A stretch of DNA of 64,000 bases from Streptomyces rubrogriseus. Lineage in GTDB: Bacteria; Actinomycetota; Actinomycetes; Streptomycetales; Streptomycetaceae. Location: positions 3,596,001 to 3,660,000 of the forward strand of contig NZ_CP116256.1 in assembly GCF_027947575.1 (NCBI RefSeq), written 5' to 3'. The number at the start of each line of letters is the position of its first letter. Position 1 is the first letter of the stretch. The notes beneath the pieces were generated by a model. That model was given only the letters and a program-made list of their open reading frames with translations, was not told where the DNA came from and did not search any database. Shown here in pieces: positions 36,677-45,226 of the stretch. The position numbers and the translations under genes were made by a program.

Positions 36677-37201
36677 ATGGCCGTCGAGAGCGACGTCCTG
36701 GACGAACTGCACCGACTGCGCAACCGCGTGCCCCAGCTGACCGGGTCGCTCGCGGCCACCGTGGACGGGCTCGTCCTGGCCCACGACGCGCCGGGCACCG
36801 AACCCGAGGGCCTCGCCGCGCTCACCGCGGCCGCCCTCGGCGTCGCGCACCGCATGGCCGAGGCCACCACACGCGGCGGCTTCCGCGAGCTGCTGCTGCG
36901 CGGGACCGACGGCTACGTCGCCACCTACGCCGCCGGTCCGGCCGCCGTGCTCACCCTGCTCGCCGACGGCCGGGTCAACGTGGGCCGCCTCCACCTGGAG
37001 GGCCGACGCAGCGGTGCGCGGATCGGGGAGCTGGTCGCCGCCGGGATCGGGGCGGAACGCGGTCGCGCCCCCGCCGCCGGGCACGGTGCGACGCTCCCCG
37101 CCCAGCCGCCCCGTCCCATCGGCACCCTGCCGGTGCGCACCCCGCAACGACCCGCACACCAGCCCACCCCCCAGGCCGGCGGCACCCACCGGCCGACCTG
37201 A
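36677..37201 (+). CDS. Roadblock/LC7 domain protein with Pro-rich tail
   Basis: This 174-aa protein has a roadblock/LC7 fold at about 8-125: LHRLRNRVPQLTGSLAATVDGLVLAHDAPG, with the central helix LAALTAAALGVAHRMAEAT and strand LTLLADGRVNVGRLHLEG (quoted in parts). A disordered Pro/Gln/Arg-rich tail ends it (about 130-174). AAAGGAG lies 8 nt before the ATG at 36677. Within the cluster it most resembles the MglB/CvnB-like roadblock proteins, but no GTPase gene is present. Confidence 0.75.
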   Translation: MAVESDVLDELHRLRNRVPQLTGSLAATVDGLVLAHDAPGTEPEGLAALTAAALGVAHRMAEATTRGGFRELLLRGTDGYVATYAAGPAAVLTLLADGRVNVGRLHLEGRRSGARIGELVAAGIGAERGRAPAAGHGATLPAQPPRPIGTLPVRTPQRPAHQPTPQAGGTHRPT

Positions 37202-37243
37202 CCCACCGATCGCGTACGGATCACGTCCGGAAAGGAAACCACC

Positions 37244-37618
37244 ATGGCCAACCTGGAGACCTCGCTCAAGGAATGCCTCAGCTCCATCGACGGAGCGACC
37301 GCCGCCGCGCTGGTCGACTACACCAGCGGGATGGCCCTCGGCACCCTGGGCGGCGGCAAGGAGTTCAACCTCGAGGTCGCAGCCGCGGGCAACACCGATG
37401 TCGTGCGGTCCAAACTGCGCACGATGGAGCACCTCGGTCTGAAGGAGGAGATCGAGGACATCCTGATCACCCTGAGCAGCCAGTACCACATGATCCGCCT
37501 GCTCAAGGGCCGCGGCGGCAACGGCCTGTTCCTCTACCTGGTGCTGGACGCGAGCCGGGCCAACCTGGCCATGGCCCGCCACCAACTGCGCCGGATCGAG
37601 GCCGAACTGGAGGTCTGA
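37244..37618 (+). CDS. Roadblock/LC7-like protein
   Basis: This 124-aa protein is the last member of the cluster: ECLSSIDGATAAALVDYTSG, MALGTLGGGKEFNLEVAA, EEIEDILITLSSQYHMIRLL and LYLVLDASRANLAMARHQL. It is about the size of a single roadblock dimer subunit. GGAAAGGAAACCACC precedes the ATG, a strong ribosome site, so it may be the most highly made member. A terminator hairpin follows. Confidence 0.77.
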   Translation: MANLETSLKECLSSIDGATAAALVDYTSGMALGTLGGGKEFNLEVAAAGNTDVVRSKLRTMEHLGLKEEIEDILITLSSQYHMIRLLKGRGGNGLFLYLVLDASRANLAMARHQLRRIEAELEV

Positions 37619-37662
37619 TCCCGGCCGCGCGTTCACCCGCCGCGGGACCGGCGGACACACGA

Positions 37663-37701
37663 CCGGCGCCGGTACCTCCGCGAGGAGGCCACCGGCGCCG
37701 G
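37663..37701. terminator. Bidirectional hairpin after the roadblock cluster
   Basis: CCGGCGCCGGT (37663-37673) pairs with ACCGGCGCCGG (37691-37701), 11 bp, with a nested CCTCC-GCGA-GGAGG stem. It lies between the convergent stops at 37618 and 37712. Confidence 0.8.
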
Positions 37702-37711
37702 ACGTGGTGGC

Positions 37712-39076
37712 TCAGGCGCCGCTCTCGCGGAGCATGTCCTCGCGCTCGACGTACTTCACGCGCTCACGTCCCTGCGGCTCGCCCTGCGCCTTCTCGGCGG
37801 CGTCGAGCCGGTACCAGCCGTCCCAGGTGGTGAAGCGGACGTTCCGCTCGGCGAGGAACGCGTCCACGGCCTCGGGAGCGGGGGAGGAGGGCGTCTGGAG
37901 ACGGCCGTTCGCGTAGTCGTCCAGCAGGTTGGACACCGTCTCGTTGGCGTCGCCCTTGGTGTGGCCGATCAGGCCGATCGGGCCGCGCCGGATCCAGCCG
38001 GTGACGTACGTCGACTGAAGGTGCTCGCCGGACTCCTGGAGGACCCGGCCGCCCGCGTCCGGGACGGTGCCCGTCTCGAGGTCCCAGGGCAGCTTGGGCA
38101 GCTGGTCGGAGAGGTAGCCGACGGCCCGGTAGACCGCCTGGACGTCCCAGTCCTTGAACTCCCCGGTGCCCTTGACGTTGCCCGTGCCGTCCAGCTCCGT
38201 GCGCTCGGTGCGCAGGCCGGTCACCTTGCCGTCCTCGCCGAGGATCTCCGCGGGCGACTCGAAGAAGTGCAGGAAGAGCTTGTGCGGCCGGTCGCCGACG
38301 TCGCGGATCGCCCAGTTCTCCAGGGTCTTGGCGACCATGTCGGCCTGCTTGTTGCCGCGCCGGGTCGCGATCGAGCCCTCGTCGTAGTCGATGTCCTCGG
38401 GGTCGACGATCACCTCGATGTTGGGGGAGTGGTCCAGCTCCCGCAGCTCCATCGGGCTGAACTTCGCCTGCGCCGGGCCGCGGCGGCCGAAGACGTGGAC
38501 CTCCAGCGCCTTGTTGGCCTTGAGGCCCTCGTGGACGTTCGGCGGGATCTCGGTCGGCAGCAGCTCGTCGGCCGTCTTGGCGAGGACGCGCGCGATGTCC
38601 AGGGCGACGTTGCCGACACCGAGGACGGCGACCTTCTCCGCCTCCAGCGGCCAGGTGCGCGGGAAGTCGGGGTGGCCGTCGTACCAGGCGACGAAGTCGG
38701 CCGCGCCGTACGAGCCGTCGAGGTCGATGCCGGGGAGGGACAGGGCCCGGTCCGCCGTGGCGCCGGTGGCGAAGATCACACCGTCGTAGAAGGCGCGCAG
38801 ATCGTCCAGGCTGACGTCGGTCGGGTAGTTCACGTTGCCGAAGAGGCGGATCTGCGGCTTGTCGAGCACCTGGTGGAGGGCGGTGATGATGCCCTTGATC
38901 CGCGGGTGGTCGGGCGCGACGCCGTAACGGATGAGCCCGAACGGGGCGGGCATGCGCTCGAAGATGTCGATGGAAACACCGGGGTCGGCGGCCACTTCGG
39001 ACTTGAGCAGGGCGTCGGCGGCGTAGATGCCGGCCGGGCCGGATCCGACGATGGCTACCCGCAGAGGGCGGGGCAT
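37712..39076 (-). CDS. fprA: FprA-type ferredoxin/adrenodoxin NADP+ reductase
   Basis: This 454-aa flavoenzyme matches mycobacterial FprA and mitochondrial adrenodoxin reductase in length and motifs. The FAD-binding VAIVGSGPAGIYAADAL is at the N-terminus, FGLIRYGVAPDHPRIKGI after it, the NADPH-binding VAVLGVGNVALDIARVL near 155 and the C-terminal VTGWIRRGPIGLIGHTKGDA. It passes electrons from NADPH to ferredoxins that serve P450s or iron reduction. An iron-box-like site lies 46 bp upstream, suggesting repression by iron-loaded DmdR/IdeR. It is monocistronic. Confidence 0.9.
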   Translation of the reverse strand: MPRPLRVAIVGSGPAGIYAADALLKSEVAADPGVSIDIFERMPAPFGLIRYGVAPDHPRIKGIITALHQVLDKPQIRLFGNVNYPTDVSLDDLRAFYDGVIFATGATADRALSLPGIDLDGSYGAADFVAWYDGHPDFPRTWPLEAEKVAVLGVGNVALDIARVLAKTADELLPTEIPPNVHEGLKANKALEVHVFGRRGPAQAKFSPMELRELDHSPNIEVIVDPEDIDYDEGSIATRRGNKQADMVAKTLENWAIRDVGDRPHKLFLHFFESPAEILGEDGKVTGLRTERTELDGTGNVKGTGEFKDWDVQAVYRAVGYLSDQLPKLPWDLETGTVPDAGGRVLQESGEHLQSTYVTGWIRRGPIGLIGHTKGDANETVSNLLDDYANGRLQTPSSPAPEAVDAFLAERNVRFTTWDGWYRLDAAEKAQGEPQGRERVKYVEREDMLRESGA

Positions 39077-39122
39077 GTTCAGGTTCCCTTCGAGCGGTGA
39101 CAGATCGACTCTCCGGGAAGCC

Positions 39123-39141
39123 TAAGCTAAGGCAAGCCTAA
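39123..39141 (-). promoter_or_regulatory. Iron-box-like (DmdR/IdeR) site upstream of fprA
   Basis: TAAGCTAAGGCAAGCCTAA matches the 19-bp actinobacterial iron-box consensus TTAGGTTAGGCTAACCTAA at 14 of 19 positions, including most outer half-site bases. Its distance of 46 bp from the fprA start places it over the probable promoter. Confidence 0.6.
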
Positions 39142-39170
39142 GTCGGTACGTGGGTCCGGTCTATGAGGTC

Positions 39171-39187
39171 ATAAGGACATCTTATGG
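39171..39187. promoter_or_regulatory. Inverted repeat upstream of the MFS gene
   Basis: CATAAG-GACAT-CTTATG is a 6-bp inverted repeat with a 5-bp spacer, unusually AT-rich, in the fprA-MFS divergent gap and 104 bp before the MFS start. It could be an operator; no cognate regulator is adjacent. Confidence 0.4.
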
Positions 39188-39290
39188 GATCTCCCGGCTT
39201 GGCTTTGGGTGCGGGTTTGAAGGGCCGGTCACGGGTGACGCAGGCGTGGGACGCAATGGCGTCCCGTGCCGTCTCGCGAGGGGAGTCCGC

Positions 39291-40760
39291 GTGCAGCGTC
39301 CGGACGACAGCCTGGACCCCAACCGGTGGCGGGCCCTGTGGGTGACTCTGGTTGCCGGTTTCATGACCCTGCTGGACGTGACGATCGTCGCCGTCGCCCT
39401 GCCCTCCATGCAACAGGGGCTGCACACCTCGCCGGCGGCCGTGCAGTGGGTCGTCTCCGGATACGCGCTCGCGTTCGCCCTGACCCTGGTCACCGCGGGC
39501 CGGATCGGCGACGCGTTCGGCAGACGCCGCGTCTTCCTCGCCGCCCTGGCCGCCTTCGTGCTGTGCAGCGCCGCGGCGGGGGCCGCGCCCGGCATCGAAC
39601 TGCTGGTCGCCGCCCGGCTCGCCCAGGGCGTCGCCGCGGGCAGCATCGCGCCGCAGAACTCGGCACTGATCCAGCAACTGTTCCGGGGCGCGGAACGCGG
39701 GCGGGCGTTCGGGCTGTTCGGCGCGACGGTGGGGGTCTCCAGCGCCGTGGGACCCGTCGTCGGCGGTCTGATCCTGGCGCTGGCGGGGCCCGAGGGCTGG
39801 CGGTGGATCTTCTACGTGAACGTGCCGGTCGGCCTGCTCGCCCTGCTCCTCGGCTTCCGCCTGCTGCCCCGGGTGGCGCCCGGCGGCCGGGGACACCTCG
39901 ACCCCGTGGGCGTGACGCTCCTCGGCGCGGGCATCCTGGCGCTGATGCTGCCCCTGGTCCTCGCCGAGGGCGGCGGCCTGACCAAGGTGTGGTGGCTGTT
40001 CCCGGCGGGGGCGCTGGTCCTGCTCGCCTTCGCACGGTGGGAACGCCGGATCGCCCGGCGGGGCGGTCAGCCGCTGCTGGAACCCGGGCTGCTCACCGAG
40101 ACCCGCGGCTACGCCACCGGAGCGGGCCTGGCCGCCCTGTACTTCGTCGGGTTCAGCGGGGTGTGGCTCGTCTTCGCGCTCTTCTTCCAGAACGGGCTGG
40201 GCTACTCACCGCTCATGTCGGGCCTGGCGGTGACCCCGTTCGCCGTCGGGTCGGCCGTCGCCGCCGCCGTGGCGGGCCGGCTGGTGGAACGGCTGGGCCG
40301 GCTGCTGACCGTCTGGGGACTGGTCGCCGTCATGGCGGGGCTCGGCACGACCGCGCTGCTGCTCTGGCTCGCCCCCTCCGACCTGGCCGCCTGGCTCGCC
40401 GCCCCGGCCCTGCTGGTCGGCGGACTCGGCAGCGGCTGCGTGATCTCCCCGAACATCACCATGACGCTCCGCGACGTACCGGTGCGGATGGCGGGAGCGG
40501 CCGGGGGCGCCCTCCAGACGGGCCAGCGGCTGGGCGGCGCCGTGGGCACCGCCGCGCTGCCGGGGCTCTTCTACCTGACGCTCAACGCCACCCACGACGA
40601 CTACCACGAGGCCGTGGCCCTGTCGGTGGGCACCGGGGTCGCCGCCATGCTGTGCGCGCTGACCGTCGCGGTCCGCGACTGGCACCGGGACCGCCCCGGT
40701 GACGACCGGGGCTGTCCGCCGGAGACGTCCCACAGCCACACCCACGCCGGTCAGACCTGA
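39291..40760 (+). CDS. DHA2-family MFS exporter (EmrB/QacA type)
   Basis: This 489-aa protein has about 14 membrane helices, typical of the drug:H+ antiporter-2 family. Motifs include LDVTIVAVALPSMQQGL in helix 1, GRIGDAFGRRRVFL (motif A) after helix 2, RLAQGVAAGSIAPQNSAL (motif B) and VGPVVGGLILALAGPEGWRW (motif C region). It likely exports a hydrophobic toxic or secondary compound. GGGGAG lies 6 nt before the GTG at 39291; a longer frame from 39150 would cross the AT-rich inverted repeat. It is monocistronic. Confidence 0.87.
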   Translation: MQRPDDSLDPNRWRALWVTLVAGFMTLLDVTIVAVALPSMQQGLHTSPAAVQWVVSGYALAFALTLVTAGRIGDAFGRRRVFLAALAAFVLCSAAAGAAPGIELLVAARLAQGVAAGSIAPQNSALIQQLFRGAERGRAFGLFGATVGVSSAVGPVVGGLILALAGPEGWRWIFYVNVPVGLLALLLGFRLLPRVAPGGRGHLDPVGVTLLGAGILALMLPLVLAEGGGLTKVWWLFPAGALVLLAFARWERRIARRGGQPLLEPGLLTETRGYATGAGLAALYFVGFSGVWLVFALFFQNGLGYSPLMSGLAVTPFAVGSAVAAAVAGRLVERLGRLLTVWGLVAVMAGLGTTALLLWLAPSDLAAWLAAPALLVGGLGSGCVISPNITMTLRDVPVRMAGAAGGALQTGQRLGGAVGTAALPGLFYLTLNATHDDYHEAVALSVGTGVAAMLCALTVAVRDWHRDRPGDDRGCPPETSHSHTHAGQT

Positions 40761-40790
40761 CCGCCCCGCCGGCTCCCGGGGACGGGCCGC

Positions 40791-40937
40791 TCAGCGGCGC
40801 TTGCCGAACCTGCGCAGCATCTCCTGGGCCTGCGCGCGGCGGCGCGGGTCCGAGGCGGCCCTGCGCACCTGCTCGGCCGCCCGCCGGCCCTGCGGGCTGC
40901 GCGCGAACCGCTTGATCCGGTCCAGTACTCCGGCCAT
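40791..40937 (-). CDS. Small basic protein, 48 aa
   Basis: The 48-residue protein AGVLDRIKRFARSPQGRRAA... is rich in Arg/Lys and Ala, probably two helices, and ends LRRFGKRR. A strong ribosome site, GGAGGAACGTC, precedes its ATG at 40937. I recall no named family; a nucleic-acid- or membrane-binding role would fit the charge. It is divergent from csbD; a GGGTAC hexamer (minus strand, 40989-40984) in the gap resembles the -10 of SigB-type stress promoters. Confidence 0.65.
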   Translation of the reverse strand: MAGVLDRIKRFARSPQGRRAAEQVRRAASDPRRRAQAQEMLRRFGKRR

Positions 40938-41096
40938 GACGTTCCTCCGAGTCGACGGCGTGATGTTCTGCCCTGCCGTGCTCGTACCCACGGCCCCGCC
41001 GCACACCCCTGCCGGGCGTTCGCACGTTTGGGCGCGCCGCACCGGGCGACCCGCAGGGCAGGACATTCGCAAGCGAACGCCGAGAGGTGAGCCACT

Positions 41097-41270
41097 GTGG
41101 CCGGCAACCAGAAGTCCAAGGCCAAGATGGAGCAGGCCAAGGGGAAGGCCAAGGAAGCGGTCGGCCGGGCCGTCGGGAACGAGAGGATGACGGCCGAGGG
41201 CCGCGCCGCGCAGTCCAAGGGCGACGCCCGGCAGGCCAAGGAGAAGGGCAAGGACGCGTTCCGGCACTGA
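41097..41270 (+). CDS. csbD: CsbD-family stress protein
   Basis: This 57-aa hydrophilic protein has the CsbD pattern: KAKMEQAKGKAKEAVGRAVG followed by ERMTAEGRAAQSKGDARQAKEKGKD. CsbD of Bacillus is SigB-controlled and of unknown molecular function. GAGAGG lies 9 nt before the GTG. Upstream, GTTT-N14-GGGCGA loosely resembles a SigB-type promoter. Confidence 0.85.
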   Translation: MAGNQKSKAKMEQAKGKAKEAVGRAVGNERMTAEGRAAQSKGDARQAKEKGKDAFRH

Positions 41271-41292
41271 CACGGAACGCGGAACCGGCGGC

Positions 41293-41338
41293 ACACGGGC
41301 CGCGGAACCCGGCGTACGGCCGGTTCCGCGGCCCGTGT
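41293..41338. terminator. Hairpin between csbD and the chitosanase gene
   Basis: ACACGGGCCGCGGAACC (41293-41309) pairs perfectly with GGTTCCGCGGCCCGTGT (41322-41338), a 17-bp stem with a 12-nt loop, placed after csbD. Confidence 0.85.
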
Positions 41339-41347
41339 CCTGCCCGG

Positions 41348-41377
41348 GCACCCCGGCGGGGGTGAAGGCCGGGGTGC
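41348..41377. terminator. Second hairpin, next to the chitosanase stop
   Basis: GCACCCCGGC (41348-41357) pairs with GCCGGGGTGC (41368-41377), 10 bp with a 10-nt loop, just after the chitosanase stop on the minus strand. Confidence 0.75.
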
Positions 41378-41380
41378 GGG

Positions 41381-42223
41381 TCAGCCGATGTGGTAGGCGT
41401 CCCCGTACACGTGCCAGTCCAGCGGCGGATCGAGGTCCAGGTTGCCCTCGTTCAGGAAGACGCGCTGCGCCGTGTCGACCCGGCTGGTGTCGCTGTGCGC
41501 CTCCTCCTGCTTCATGGCCCACACCCGCTCGTCGAGGAAGGCGTGCAGGTAGGCGACCTCGTCACCGCCCTGGGCCGGCGGGCGGGCCCGGCCGAGGGCC
41601 CGCTCGCGGATGCTGCCGAAGCCGAGCCCGCCGCCGTCGCCGTGCATCACCATCGCGTCGTAGTACGCGAACTGCCCCAGCGTCCGCAGCCCGTCCTCCT
41701 TGCCGCGCCGTACGGCCGGGTCGAAGTACACCCGGTCCCGCTCGTCGTCCTGGGCCCGGCGGAACTCCGGGTCCTGGTCGGCGGCCCGGCGCCAGTCGTC
41801 CGGGAAGCCGGGGTCGAGGCCCTCGTGCGAGTCGGAGCCGTCCACCCGGCGCAGCGCCGGCAGATAGGGCGCGAGGACGTTCCCGGGGCTGCGCTCGCCG
41901 TACAGCTCCACCAGGTCGAGCATGTCGCCGGTGCCGGAGCAGAAGCCGATGATGCCCGCGGTGTAGCCGCGGCCGTCACCGATGTCCTCGATGTACCGGT
42001 ACTGGGCCTTCCAGTCGAGCGAGGAGTTCTCGGCGCTCGACACCAGTTGCATGGCGATCTCCTTCTTCGCCGGGTCGTCGAGTCCCGTCGCGCGCGCGGA
42101 CGCCGCCGCGGCGCGCGAGGGGGTGAACAGGGGGACTGTCGCCAGGGACGCGCATGCCATGGCGAGCACGGTACGGCGCGAGGGACTTGCGGGGCGCGCC
42201 GGGTCGCGGAAGGGGTGCCTCAC
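41381..42223 (-). CDS. csn: Secreted GH46 chitosanase
   Basis: This 280-aa enzyme hydrolyses chitosan outside the cell. The signal peptide is Tat-like, SRRTVLAMACASLA (about 15-41). Catalytic residues match the GH46 pattern: Glu65 in SSAENSSLDWK and Asp83 in IGDGRGYTAGIIGF, 18 residues apart as in the Streptomyces sp. N174 enzyme. The rest follows the family, ending YGDAYHIG. GGAGATTCC lies just before the GTG at 42223. A perfect 15-bp palindrome 48 bp upstream is a likely operator. Confidence 0.92.
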   Translation of the reverse strand: MRHPFRDPARPASPSRRTVLAMACASLATVPLFTPSRAAAASARATGLDDPAKKEIAMQLVSSAENSSLDWKAQYRYIEDIGDGRGYTAGIIGFCSGTGDMLDLVELYGERSPGNVLAPYLPALRRVDGSDSHEGLDPGFPDDWRRAADQDPEFRRAQDDERDRVYFDPAVRRGKEDGLRTLGQFAYYDAMVMHGDGGGLGFGSIRERALGRARPPAQGGDEVAYLHAFLDERVWAMKQEEAHSDTSRVDTAQRVFLNEGNLDLDPPLDWHVYGDAYHIG

Positions 42224-42271
42224 GGAATCTCCAGGTGTGGGGGAGTGGAGGAAGGGAGTGCCGGGCACTGA

Positions 42272-42286
42272 TAGGAAAGTTTCCTA
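42272..42286. promoter_or_regulatory. Palindromic operator of the chitosanase gene
   Basis: TAGGAAAGTTTCCTA is a perfect palindrome around a central G, 48 bp upstream of the chitosanase start. A palindrome of this kind is reported for streptomycete chitosanase genes controlled by the ROK-family repressor CsnR; I compare from memory. Confidence 0.7.
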
Positions 42287-42357
42287 CCAGAAGACGGGCG
42301 TGCGGGGCACCCGTCGTGCACGAAACTGGTACGGAGCGGGGGCCGGGGCCGCGTCCG

Positions 42358-45105
42358 TCAGGGTGCCGGCTGCTCCGCCCAGATGACCTTGCCGGCCGGC
42401 GTGTAGCGGGTGCCCCAGCGCTCGGCGAGCTGCGCGACCAGGAACAGCCCGCGCCCGCCCTCGTCCGTCATCGCCGCGTAGCGCAGGTGCGGGGACGTGC
42501 TGCTGCTGTCGAACACCTCGCAGATGAGGCTGCGGTCGCGCACCACCCGGACGTGGACGGTCTCGCCGCCGTACCGGATCGCGTTGGTGACCAGCTCGCT
42601 CAGGATCAGCTCGGTGGTGAACGCCAGCTCGTCCAGCCCCCAGTCGGCCAGCCGCCGGGTGACCTGGGAACGGACCTCGGCGACCGCCGCCGGATCGTTC
42701 GGGACGTCCCACTCGGCCACCTGGTCCGGGCCCAGCACCCGGGTCCGGGCCACCAGCAGGGCGATGTCGTCGCCCGGCCGGTCCGGGAGCCGGGCGTCCA
42801 GGACGGTCCGGCAGGTCTCCTCGGGAGTCTCGCCCGCTGTCTCCAGCGCCCGGCGCAGCTGCTCCAGACCGACGTCGATGTCGTGCACGCGGTCCTCGAC
42901 CAGCCCGTCGGTGTACAGCACCAGACGGCTGCCCTCGGCCAGCCGCAGTTCCGTCGTCTCGAACGGGAGGCCGCCCAGGCCCAGCGGGGGCCCCGCGGGC
43001 ACCTCCGGGAACTCCACGGTGCCGTCCGGCCGGATCAGGGCCGGCGGCGGATGGCCCGCCCGGGCGATCACGCAGGAACCGGCGACCGGGTCGTAGATCG
43101 CGTAGAGGCAGGTCGCGCCGGTCACCGGGGCGGTGCCGTCGTCGGCCACCTCGTCCTGGTCGATCCGGCCGACCAGCTCGTCCAGCAGCCCGAGCAGCTC
43201 GTCGGGGGGCAGGTCGAGGGCGGTGAAGTTGTGCACCGCCGTCCGCAGCCGGCCCATGGTGGCCGCGGCGTGCAGCCCGTGCCCGACGACGTCGCCGACC
43301 ACGAGCGCGACCCGGGCCCCGGGCAGCGGCAGCACGTCGAACCAGTCCCCGCCCACCCCCGCCTGCGCGGGCAGGTAGCGGTAGGCGACGTCCAGGGCGT
43401 TCTGCTCGGGCAGCCTGCGCGGCAGCAGACTGCGCTGGAGGGTCACCGCCATGCTGTGCTCACGGGTGTAGCGGCGGGCGTTGTCGATGGAGACCGCGGC
43501 CCGCGCGACGAGTTCCTCGCCGAGCGCCAGCTCGTCCTCGTCGAACGGCTCGGGCTTGACCGAACGCCAGAAACTCACCACCCCGAGCACCAGGGTCCCG
43601 GCCCGTAGCGGGACGGTGATCAGCGAGTGGACCCCGTACTCCACCACCTGCGCGGAGCGCTCGAAGTCCTGTGCCTGCCAGCCCGGGGCCTCGTCGAGCC
43701 GGGGCTCCAGGACGGCCCGTCCGGTCCTCAGGGTGCGGCCCTGCGGGGACGAGTCCACGTAGCGGATCTGCCGGCCCACCGGATAGAGCGGGACCTCCTC
43801 GGTGATCCCGCTGAGCGCGGTGCGGCGCAGCGGCGTCACGCCGCCCGGCTGGCCGCCCGCCAGCACGGTGTCGAACAGGTCGACGCTGACGTAGTCCGCG
43901 AACCGCGGCACGGCCAGCTCGCCCAGCTCCTCGGCGGTGCGGGTGACGTCCAGGCTGGTCCCGATGCCCACCCCGGCCGCGTAGAGGATGTCCAGGCGCT
44001 CCCTGGCGGTCTCGGCCCGGCCGGACAGGGCCCGCAGCTCGGTGGAGTCGCGCAGCGTCGCGACGCTGCCGGCCGGACCGCCCCGTACGTCCGTGGGGCG
44101 CTGGTTGATGGCCAGCAGCCGGTTCTTGACCAGGTGCACCTCGTCGGTGGCGGCCTGGCCCGAGGCCAGCAGCTCCGCGAGGTCGGACGGCAGCCCCAGC
44201 GCGCCGACGTGCCGGCCCTCGGCGTCGGGGGACAGGGCGAGCAGCCGCCGCGCCTCGTCGTTGGCGAGCAGCAGCCGGCCCTCGCCGCCGACGATGAGCA
44301 CGCCCTCGCGGACGCTGTGCAGGACGGCGTCGTGGTGTTCGTACATCCGGGTCATCTCGTGCGGCCCCAGGCCGTGCGTCTGCCGCAGCAGCCGGCGGCT
44401 CACCAGGGCCGTGCCCCCCGTCGCCAGGGCCAGTCCGACGGCCGCCGCGCTCAGCACCAGGGGCAGCTGGCGGTCGGCCACCCCGCCCACGTTCTCGGTC
44501 GTGATGCCCGCCGAGACCAGACCCACGACCCTGCCGTCGGGGTCCTTGACGGGCGCGATGGCCTGCACCAGCGGGCCGATCGTCCCCTCGATCTCCTCGG
44601 TCACCGTCCTCCCCGCCAGCGCGGGGGCGATGTTCCCGACGAACTTCTTGCCGATGCGGTCCGGCTTGGGATGGGTGTAGCGGACCCCCTCGTCGTTGGT
44701 GACCACCACGAAGTCCACGTCCGTCGCCCTGCGCACCGCCTCGGCGCGGGGCTGGAGCACCGCCGTGGGGTCGGGACTGCGCAGCGCCTGGAGGATGCCG
44801 GGGGAGTTGGCGAAGGTCTCGGCCACCGAGACGGAGCGGTTGCGGGCCTCCACGGTGCTGTCGTGCCGTACCTGGAGCACCAGCGCGACGGCCGCGGCCA
44901 CCACCAGCAGCAGCACGATGACCACGTTCATCACGAAGACCTGGCCGGCCACACTGCGGCCGGACAGCGCCGAGCGCAGTGCCGAGGCAGGCCGCCTCGC
45001 GTCCCCTCCCCGCCGTGACCGGTCCGCGTCCTGCCGGTGTCGGGCGTGCGGGCCGCCGGGACGACGGGGTGACCGTTCTCCCGATCGACCCATCAGTCGG
45101 ACCAT
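42358..45105 (-). CDS. Membrane sensor SpoIIE-type phosphatase with CitA-like, PAS, GAF and ATPase domains
   Basis: This roughly 915-aa signalling protein has, in order, a basic N-terminus, a membrane helix (VVIVLLLVVAAAVALVL), and an extracytoplasmic CitA/DcuS-like sensor (VDFVVVTNDEGVRYTHP, VKDPDGRVVGLVSAG). A second membrane helix, PAS (SVREGVLIVGGEGRLLLAND), GAF, a PP2C/SpoIIE phosphatase (GVGGDWFDVLPLPG, VVGDVVGHGLHAAA, DDIALLVART) and a C-terminal anti-sigma-type ATPase (LILSELVTNAIRYGG, GRGLFLVAQLAERWG) follow. It could both dephosphorylate an antagonist and bind a sigma factor or kinase target, driven by an external carboxylate-like ligand. The start is uncertain: ATG 45105 or 45093, neither with a strong ribosome site. 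Confidence 0.85.
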   Translation of the reverse strand: MVRLMGRSGERSPRRPGGPHARHRQDADRSRRGGDARRPASALRSALSGRSVAGQVFVMNVVIVLLLVVAAAVALVLQVRHDSTVEARNRSVSVAETFANSPGILQALRSPDPTAVLQPRAEAVRRATDVDFVVVTNDEGVRYTHPKPDRIGKKFVGNIAPALAGRTVTEEIEGTIGPLVQAIAPVKDPDGRVVGLVSAGITTENVGGVADRQLPLVLSAAAVGLALATGGTALVSRRLLRQTHGLGPHEMTRMYEHHDAVLHSVREGVLIVGGEGRLLLANDEARRLLALSPDAEGRHVGALGLPSDLAELLASGQAATDEVHLVKNRLLAINQRPTDVRGGPAGSVATLRDSTELRALSGRAETARERLDILYAAGVGIGTSLDVTRTAEELGELAVPRFADYVSVDLFDTVLAGGQPGGVTPLRRTALSGITEEVPLYPVGRQIRYVDSSPQGRTLRTGRAVLEPRLDEAPGWQAQDFERSAQVVEYGVHSLITVPLRAGTLVLGVVSFWRSVKPEPFDEDELALGEELVARAAVSIDNARRYTREHSMAVTLQRSLLPRRLPEQNALDVAYRYLPAQAGVGGDWFDVLPLPGARVALVVGDVVGHGLHAAATMGRLRTAVHNFTALDLPPDELLGLLDELVGRIDQDEVADDGTAPVTGATCLYAIYDPVAGSCVIARAGHPPPALIRPDGTVEFPEVPAGPPLGLGGLPFETTELRLAEGSRLVLYTDGLVEDRVHDIDVGLEQLRRALETAGETPEETCRTVLDARLPDRPGDDIALLVARTRVLGPDQVAEWDVPNDPAAVAEVRSQVTRRLADWGLDELAFTTELILSELVTNAIRYGGETVHVRVVRDRSLICEVFDSSSTSPHLRYAAMTDEGGRGLFLVAQLAERWGTRYTPAGKVIWAEQPAP

Positions 45106-45226
45106 GTGCCCATGTCTACACTGCCGGGCCCGCGGAGGCGAGGGGCACTCCCCGTGACGCGGGAGCCCGCCGGACCGGAACCGCGGGCGTTCGGGCCGGC
45201 CGGCACCGGGTCTCGTACGGCCGCCC

